The notes beneath the pieces were generated by a model. It made no database searches, had not been told where the DNA came from, and was given only the letters and a program-made list of their open reading frames with translations. The position numbers and the translations under genes are program-made. Source: Mixophyes australis (Eukaryota > Chordata > Amphibia > Anura > Limnodynastidae). Taken from it: a DNA stretch of 64,000 bases. The DNA is taken from contig JAVHZZ010000003.1 in the NCBI GenBank assembly GCA_036250195.1, forward strand, positions 90,726,918 to 90,790,917, written 5' to 3'. This document shows, in pieces, positions 57,691-64,000 of this stretch (its first letter is position 1; each line of letters begins with the position of its first letter).

Positions 57691-58239
57691 TTTAGGCACC
57701 CTCCCCCTAGACATTGCTGTATACGCCCTTCCGGCAGCAAGCTGCGGCACAGAGTATCCCTCGCTCGGTGTCCCTGGGTGCACACCCTAATGAAGTGTTC
57801 TGCGCACTCCTATGGGTAAGTGACCTGAACTGAACACTGAGAGAGTACTGAGCTAATATCAGATCATCATTGGCAACAGAATTTCCTTGTGGAGTAAATC
57901 TGCTTACCAGCCTACTGCGTCATCTTTCTATGTCTTATAACATCCAAAATTGTATTTCATCCTCATTATTTGGTAGTATTTAAGGATTTTATTCTTGTTA
58001 TGAGATCATGTTACACGTTTATGATCTGATTTTACTGCAGAACAGTGGTACTCTCACATCTGACAGTGCTGCTGTCCTTGCAATATTCCAGCACTGGCAT
58101 CTTTCTTCTATTTCTCTACCTGGTCACTTTTAAGCAGGTACTGTAAGTAAATTCATTAGGTATTGAATTGATTATCCTGCAAATTTGGAAACTCACAGTT
58201 CCTTTCTGCAGAGCATTTACTTATTATTTTAACTCTTTA

Positions 58240-58575
58240 TCATCATCATTATCATATATTTATTTATATAGCGCCAACATATTCCATAGCGCTTTACAAT
58301 TGGGGGCAAACACAGTAATAAACAAACTAGGTAAAACAGACAAAGAGGTGAGAAGGCCCTACTTGCAAGTTTATAATATATGGAAGGCCCTGCTCGCAAG
58401 CTTACATTATATGGAAGGCCCTGCTCGCAAGCTTACAATATATGGAAGGCCCTGCTCGCAAGCTTACAATATATGGAAGGCCCTACTCGAAAAGCTTACA
58501 ATATATGGAAGGCCCTGCTCGCAAGCTTACAATATATGGAAGGCCCTGCTCGCAAGCTTACAATATATGGTTTAA
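58240..58575 (-). mobile_element. L2/CR1-like LINE (or SINE) tail with internal 31-bp array
   Basis: Starts (ATC)n, then TATATTTATTTATATAGCGC, CATATTCCATAGCGCTTTAC on the plus strand. From 58348 the word GGCCCTGCTCGCAAGCTTAC is repeated seven times with ATATATGGAA spacers (31-bp period). In sister copies this word occurs once, so it expanded here. Confidence 0.82.
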
Positions 58576-59117
58576 ATATTATGAACATGTTGTACATCTG
58601 TATGGAACACCAGCATTTTATTCATGCATATCAGTCCCTGTGTAGATTACAATATAATTTACCTACCACATACGTGAGGAGCAATTTAGCCAGAATTCAA
58701 TGCTTGATGGTATAGAAAGGGGAGAGGGACCTCTGAATGAACGACTTTCTTATAGATAGGAGGCTGGCATGGCCTGTCTGTGCGGTGTGTCAAATGTCTT
58801 TTTGTTTACACAATATAGTCACACTCCTTTTACATGGCAGTTTTCAGTTCTACATTAATAAATACTTGGGGTGTAGCACAATACTTTATAACCTTTCTTT
58901 GTGTCTGCTTACTGTGCATCCGCCTACCAGTGCGTGTTCCGTTAGCCTCACCTGCCACTGATAACTGATGTGGTTATGGATAATCAAGTTAATCCCGCCT
59001 ACTTTTGTGGTGGACCAGCCCACTGTTTGGTCTCGCCCATGTGAGGCCACTTCCAGAACTTTTTTCAGGGCCGCTCTAAGTTCCTAATCCGCCCCTGAGT
59101 GATGGTGTGGTGTGACC

Positions 59118-59125
59118 TGACGTCA
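59118..59125. promoter_or_regulatory. CRE-like TGACGTCA in hAT
   Basis: Perfect CREB/ATF octamer, 330 bp from the element's right end. Role inferred. Confidence 0.45.
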
Positions 59126-59463
59126 CACTGATGTTCCCACCGCCGCTGTAAGAATAAGGAGCAAGGAGCCTCAGCTGCAACATCTGGGTAACTATATTTT
59201 AAAGATAATTTATTATCACATTTTTTTTTTACTCTGAATTTTGTTGGAGATTAGGCCTCCAAGTATGATAATGGGTTAAGTTGTATTTCTTGAGGGATAT
59301 GAGGGATAATAGTTATTTTCTCCCTTAATGTCATAAATTAAGTTTTTGTTGTTTTTTTGGGGGGGGCATTCACCAAAAGGGGTGGGGGGCATTCATCGGG
59401 GGGGCCCTGCCTGTTTCACTTGTACTGGGCCCCACGATTTCTGATGGCAGCCCTGCCTGTGGC

Positions 59464-59914
59464 TACACAGTCGCCAGGCCCGCCAACACAAAACACTTAG
59501 AATAAAAAATTAAAACAAAAAGCTTAAAACCACCAAAATAATCATGTGGAACATGCTTGGCAACAAAACGAACCAAACATATGTTTATACAGAAGCAACC
59601 CAGCACATAATGAAAATATGAAATACACTGGCATTTGGTGAACTACAGTATAAGTGCCAGCATATCCTGGGATTCCTGAAAACAGTAATGTAAAAGAGAA
59701 ACATTTTAATAATACATACACATAAACTGTTTGAAAACAATATTTAATTGAGATAAATACTCCCCTATGTTATGGCAATACTAGTTAAAATAATACCTAG
59801 AACTGCTTTACAAGGTTTTCACATATAGCAGCCCACTTTGCAAAGAATAGAATATGTTCCAGAATACTCAGTGTCCTCAGGTCTTAAGTCATCATAGTAG
59901 GGATGTATTAAGTC
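59464..59914. other. No feature recognised
   Basis: AT-rich, no termini or coding signal. Confidence 0.5.
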
Positions 59915-60616
59915 TAGGGGGTATATTTACTAAACTGTGGGTTTGAAAAAGTGGAGATGTTTCCTATAGCAACCAGAAAAAAACTGAAAAACACATTATG
60001 TGTCATGGGGCACTCATATGATAATGGAAATATATTAAAACATATCAAAATTTTATTAATTTCAATTAAAAATTATATCACTTAATAGAGAGTTAGAAGT
60101 AGTGAAATATTAAAAACGAGTATATGACAAAATGAACCAGAAATGAGTAACTGATAAAACCGATAGATAAACTACCAGGACGCGCTGTTTCTCCACTAGA
60201 TAATTTATATAGTTCATATACTGGATGCTAAATGAGATAGAGAGCTGTCATAGGCTCTCTGCCTTAAAGGGCCATATCTTTCCCAAGTCAGACTAAATCA
60301 ATAAATTAAATATATGCAGAGAGGAGAGAGACCCTCAGCAAAAATTGCTGTTATTTTATGTGGTTTAATCTAGTGTCCCTACTATATAGGTGCATTTCAT
60401 TTCACAATATTCACATATAAAATGGATACACAACTTATTAGATCCTCAGAACATCCTCATATGGGATAAATATATGATTTATTGAGTCCTCAAAATATGG
60501 TCTAATGAGAAAACAAAGCTGCTGATCCTTCAGGAGGAAACCATAATGAGCTCCATATAACGGCAGCTATTATGTCACCACTTTTTCAAACCCACAGTTT
60601 AGTAAATATACCCCTA
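59915..60616. mobile_element. Palindromic MITE split by ~575 bp of other DNA
   Basis: The left arm GGGGGTATATTTACTAAACT, GTGGGTTTGAAAAAGTGGAG and the right arm in reverse (CCACTTTTTCAAACCCACAG, TTTAGTAAATATACCCCTA). The parts between about 59990 and 60565 do not belong to the palindrome and give no family clue. Confidence 0.85.
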
Positions 60617-60944
60617 GATGTTGCTAAGTTTGGTGGACAGGATAGGGTAGGAGGCAGGTGGTGACTACTAGGAATCTGAGAAACAGGCTAAGATAAGAAA
60701 GGCAGATGGCAGGCAAAGATAAATAACAAATCTGGTAATCAGGCTGAGATCAGGGCAGCTAGACATCAATGGCAAGTCTGGTAATCAGGGCAAGATCAGG
60801 GCAGGCAAATATCTGTAGCAAATACAATAACAAGTTGAGGTCAAGGGCAGGCGAAAACACATTATGACAAAATCCTTTATTTAAATTGAGACTGCCCCAA
60901 CACCTCCTTTACAAATGTATTAATCACCTAAAATATATGAGGAT
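60617..60944. other. No gene; locally repeated words
   Basis: Phrases such as CTGGTAATCAGG and GATCAGGGCAG recur at about 60735 and 60778, which is a short local duplication. Confidence 0.5.
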
Positions 60945-61219
60945 CAGGGTGGGACTGGCCCACCGGGGAACCGGTCTATCCCCCGGTAGGCCCCGACCCT
61001 GATCGCTCCCCTCTTCGTTGGTGGGGGGAGCGAGTAACTGAAGGCAAAAAAAAAACCAAAAAAAAAAACCTTGCGTGACTGCGGCGCCGGCTCCGTTCGC
61101 ACTGAATGCCGGACGTGACGTCATCACGCCCGACATTCAGTGAGGAGCGCCGCAGACAGAAGACAGAAGAGAAGAAAGAATCAGATAGAAAAGGTAAGTG
61201 AGGGAATGGAAGAAAGAAG

Positions 61220-61600
61220 GGAGCATGATGGCAGAGTGAAGGGGGAGCATGAAGGCAGAGTGAAGGGCTAAGCATTTTATTTTGATTAAAAACAATAATC
61301 ACAATCAAAATATAAAAAACATAATGGGCCTGATTCAAATCAGAATTCATTTAATGTATGCATACATGCATGTATGTAAGTTGCCTTTTAAAAAAGAGCA
61401 TTGAACTTGAGTGGAATGAAGGGCTAAGCATGATGGCAGAGTGAAGGGCTAAGCATGATGGCAGAGTGAAGGGGGAGCATGATGGCAGAGTGAAGGGGGA
61501 GCATGATGGCAGAGTGAAGGGGGAGCATGATGGCAGAGTGAAGGGGGAGCATGATGGCAGAGTGAAGGGGGAGCATGATGGCAGAGTGAAGGGGGGCCAG
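61220..61600. repeat. 24-bp minisatellite (GCAGAGTGAAGGGGGAGCATGATG)
   Basis: About seven tandem 24-bp units at 61436-61590 (core GCAGAGTGAAGGGGGAGCAT), plus earlier scattered units from 61220. Purine-rich on the plus strand. Open frames on both strands come from the repeat. Confidence 0.95.
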
Positions 61601-62274
61601 GAGAAGGGGGGAACAAAAGCAGCATGGCACAGGGTGATGAAGGGGGGGGGGGGGGCAAAAGCAGCATGGAGGGTGCAGTGTGATCATAAGGAGGCCCAGC
61701 ATGGTGATTAAGGGGCACAGTAATGTGTGTGTGATGGCACAGCGGGCTTGTGGCAATGTAATATGTGTGTGGTAGGTGGTGGCTAAATAATGGGTGCTAT
61801 TTTCTTTGTAGGGTGAAGGTGGGACAATTTAATTTAAGATGGGGTGGTTTGGGGGCTATTAATTGAATGTGGGGCTGAGTTTGAGGAGCATGAGGTCTAT
61901 TTATTAAATGTGAATATGAATTATTTAATGGCAGTGACGGTTGCGGAAAATAGGTATATTTATTATACGTATTATACATAAATGCGATTAATTTATTGCA
62001 GGGCCTGTCTGGAGGGAGGGAAATAGGTTTATTAAATGGGGAATACTATAACTTTAATGTTGGGGCTGGAGGAAGGTCTAAGTATTAATTGTGGGTCCTA
62101 TTGATTTAATGCCAGGGCTGGTTGGAATCTTCTAAATGTACCCATTATTTTTTCCAAATAGGGCCCTCGACATTCCAAGATCCAGACAAGCCGCATCAAA
62201 AGAAACCAGCAGCTACAGGTGGTAAAAGTGACAAGAACAGATAGGACAGTCTGTCAAATATTCTGAGTCTAGTG

Positions 62275-62421
62275 CAGGCTTGGCTAACCTGTGGCACTCC
62301 AGGTGTTGTGAAACTACAAGTCTCAGCACACCCTTCCAGCAATAAGCTGCTATATATTGGCAAAGCATGCTGGGGCTTGTAGTTTCACAACACCTGGAGT
62401 GCCACAGGTTAGCCAAGCCTG
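62275..62421. mobile_element. hAT-type MITE, 147 bp, 46-bp perfect TIR, perfect 8-bp TSD
   Basis: Arms 62275-62320 and 62376-62421 are exact inverted copies starting CAGGCTTGGCTAACCTGTGG. GTCTAGTG flanks both sides (62267-62274 and 62422-62429). The inner edge of each arm carries a ZNF143-like word. The perfect arms indicate a young insertion, later than hAT element B. Confidence 0.97.
62365..62383 (-). promoter_or_regulatory. ZNF143/Staf-type motif inside the MITE
   Basis: The minus strand reads ACTACAAGCCCCAGCATGC, close to the known ZNF143 site ACTACAATTCCCAGCATGC. A weaker inverted partner is at 62313-62331 (ACTACAAGTCTCAGCACAC). Confidence 0.55.
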
Positions 62422-62677
62422 GTCTAGTGGGACAATCCCGATATATGGTGACTGTTCTGCCCAATCTAAGGGGCAGGTCAGACTGTGTACTCTTTATACA
62501 CACACTGCATTATTTATATACTACACTATGGTGCTAGCTGTCCTTCGTGGGCTGACCACTCCCCCTCTAGCGTCTAGTCTCGTCTCTATGATGGCTGGCC
62601 ACACCCCCTCTGGTGGGCCCCTAGCGTTGCAGTCCCCTGGTGGGCCCTTCATGCCCCAGTCCGACACTGATGAGGAT

Positions 62678-64000
62678 CCTCCATATTTCTTCATGTTTTA
62701 ATTTCAAAAGGTAAAATATTTGCTCCTTGTGGAGCCCTGAAAAATCTGTCATCATCCTTGACAAAACAAGACACAGAGGCCATGATTCATCTTTGAATGC
62801 TACCAGCATGCAAATTGTGTTTTTAAAACGAGCACAGAACTTGAGCATATGGGCGCCCATATTCAAGTCCAAGTGGAACTCAAGATATATTTCCATTTGA
62901 ATCTGGATATAAATAGGCTCTGCTTTAATGTTACTTGCTATATGTGGACAGAAATAACAGACTGCAGGATACGCACATAAATATATGCAATATTAAGTCC
63001 CATAAGAACGCATGCAAAAATAACATTTGAAAAGAATTTACTAACCACTAATACTATAATCATTAATAGAAAAGTGTTTTAAAAATAATAATTTTTACAT
63101 TAAATACATACATCAGGATGTTCTTAATGCATACTGTACTTATAATCCATCAATTATCTTACTTTCGTAAACATGTTTTGTGTTATCTAGTAGAACGCAT
63201 ATGTGCAGTTTTTTATACAAAGACAATGCCGTGACAGTCATCACTATCAGTCGGCACTTGCACCTGCTGATGTCTTTAATAGAACCATAGCCATGTGTAA
63301 AGGCCGCTGCTAACATACTGTCAATGGATAATACAGAAGGATCTTTTAAGTATGTTTGTGGTGCCTGCCAATATTAGTTTACAGAGGAAACCACTACAGA
63401 CCTAACTACATCACTATCTACAGGCACTGAAGAAGTCCACAATCTTTACAGAGAAAGAAACCTGTAGCATTTGGTGACATAACAAAGCCCCTCCGTCTTT
63501 CCTCCACCTAAGATGCAATAGTCTAGTGGCTACAATGTGTCAAGATTTATTCAATGCTATTATTTGTGGGTGGCATGCCATATGGAAGGGTAACAAAGGC
63601 AATCTTGGAATCAATTGCAGACCCATCTAGACCACCATCATCAGATATGGAAGCAGCCAAAAATATTTACCTAGGTGAAAGAACCCTGTAGACTTTGGCT
63701 ACATAATAAAGCTCCTCCTGTTACCTCTACTTGAGGGCATGGTATTTCCACCACCTGGTTCCAATTGGCCATTGACTTCACTTGGAGTTTTCCCGGTAGG
63801 TTGTTATCGCATGGGGCTGCTCGATGGCTCTTTTTTACACTTTATGCTTGTTTCAGGTTTTTTTTTTCCAACCTACATCTTGCTCATTGGGACTGGCCCG
63901 AGTCTATTAGTGGTATTAGTATCTGTATTCATCTGCATCCAGATAACAGCTACCTTATTACATGTGCCTATTGTCGACACCATGTGTTTTCTGCTTGCCA
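62678..64000. other. No gene; a diverged ~245-bp duplication
   Basis: 63430-63510 and 63675-63745 share GAAAGAA(A/C)CCTGTAG, TTTGG(T/C)(G/T)ACATAA and AAAGC(C/T)CCTCC in the same order and orientation, about 245 bp apart. The remainder is AT-rich and unrecognised. Confidence 0.5.

Larger units (their letters stand above)
56854..59455. mobile_element. hAT element, 2,602 bp, 7/8-bp TSD
   Basis: The left end CAGGGCCACCATCAG and the inverted right end CAGGGCTGCCATCAG match at 13 of 15 positions. The flanks CCTTTGGC (56846-56853) and CCTGTGGC (59456-59463) differ at one base. No transposase. Contents are a minisatellite (57245-57690), a nested LINE tail with its own array (58240-58570), a possible nested hAT end near 59065-59098 (inverted CAGGGGCGGATTAGG) and TGACGTCA at 59118-59125. 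Confidence 0.88.
60945..62669 (+). mobile_element. Non-autonomous hAT element B, 1,725 bp, perfect 8-bp TSD
   Basis: The left end CAGGGTGGGACTGG and the inverted right end CAGTGTCGGACTGG match at 12 of 14 positions. ATGAGGAT occurs on both sides (60937-60944 and 62670-62677). The order inside is CRE-like TGACGTCA (61116-61123) within an inverted repeat, an exon-like stretch, donor GTAAGT (61194-61199), minisatellite (61220-61600), acceptor CCAAATAG (AG at 62160-62161), then a conserved exon-like segment (62162-62250). A MITE is inserted at 62275. Related to element A (6954-8665) inside but not at the ends. Confidence 0.93.

Noticed and set aside
58348..58568. CRISPR-like array (repeat about 31 bp, regular spacing)
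   Set aside because: Repeats are directly adjacent, with no unique spacers, inside a LINE tail in a eukaryotic genome. This is an ordinary minisatellite.
61424..61756. Two minus-strand frames and one plus-strand frame with HSAIMLP/LCHHAPPS/MKGEHDGRV repeats
   Set aside because: Products of the 24-bp minisatellite, open on both strands.
1..64000. tRNA genes, bacterial operons, phage or plasmid features
   Set aside because: I looked for cloverleaf-like A/B-box pairs, Shine-Dalgarno-spaced gene runs and phage-type modules and saw none. The DNA is clearly eukaryotic repeat sequence. tRNA detection by eye is weak, so a tRNAscan run would be needed to exclude a stray tRNA pseudogene.

Overview
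This is eukaryotic nuclear DNA, most likely from a vertebrate and probably an anuran amphibian. I infer that from the mix of repeats: many hAT families with 8-bp target-site duplications (TSDs), Tc1/mariner, Harbinger, CR1 and L2-like LINEs, Ty3/gypsy LTR elements and abundant palindromic MITEs. The species cannot be fixed from sequence alone. I found no host protein-coding exon, tRNA gene, CRISPR array or bacterial-type operon that I can support. Every coding signal I trust belongs to a transposable element, nearly all of them broken. The window reads as an intergenic or intronic layer cake of nested insertions.

Layout. 1-3707: a degraded Ty3/gypsy element on the minus strand (pol, protease, gag, then its 2.0-kb 5' LTR at 1692-3707), apparently inserted into another LTR (3708-4011). 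6178-8665: two hAT-type fragments. 8690-14945: a minus-strand BED-finger hAT transposon, broken by a 2.67-kb solo LTR of the same gypsy family (10075-12739, perfect 5-bp TSD) and by a palindromic MITE (13522-13753). 15082-15553: a possible solo LTR. 16849-19607: a hAT element with a perfect 8-bp TSD and a nested CR1 fragment. 22503-23829: a MITE and a decayed Tc1 element. 24229-29005: a hAT fragment that carries a piece of 18S rRNA gene, split by a nearly intact autonomous hAT (24624-28872; 13-bp terminal inverted repeats (TIRs), perfect 8-bp TSD, transposase 26596-28749). 29195-31466: a second, internally deleted copy of the BED-finger hAT. 32900-42400: MITEs, Tc1, a mariner, a large foldback and LTR remnants. 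45020-46430: a hAT-like element with two minisatellites. 46981-49984: a Harbinger element with a spliced MYB-like gene remnant. 51315-53215: MITEs and an L2-like LINE tail. 54640-55165: a minisatellite. 55838-56850: a tandemly duplicated repeat family. 56854-59455 and 60945-62669: two more hAT elements with TSDs, the second with a MITE nested in it.

How the parts relate. Several hAT elements share one plan: TIR, a short GC-rich segment with a CRE-like TGACGTCA palindrome, a GTAAGT splice donor, a minisatellite, a pyrimidine-rich acceptor, then coding sequence or its remnant. In the autonomous copy this gives a readable gene model in which the minisatellite lies in the first intron. The most unusual signals are the 18S rRNA segment inside a hAT, a repeated hairpin with a compensatory stem change in the gypsy LTR, ZNF143-type promoter motifs (one pair inside a MITE), and non-homologous minisatellites at the same place in related hAT copies. 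Family names come from recognising motifs and termini by eye; no database search was possible.
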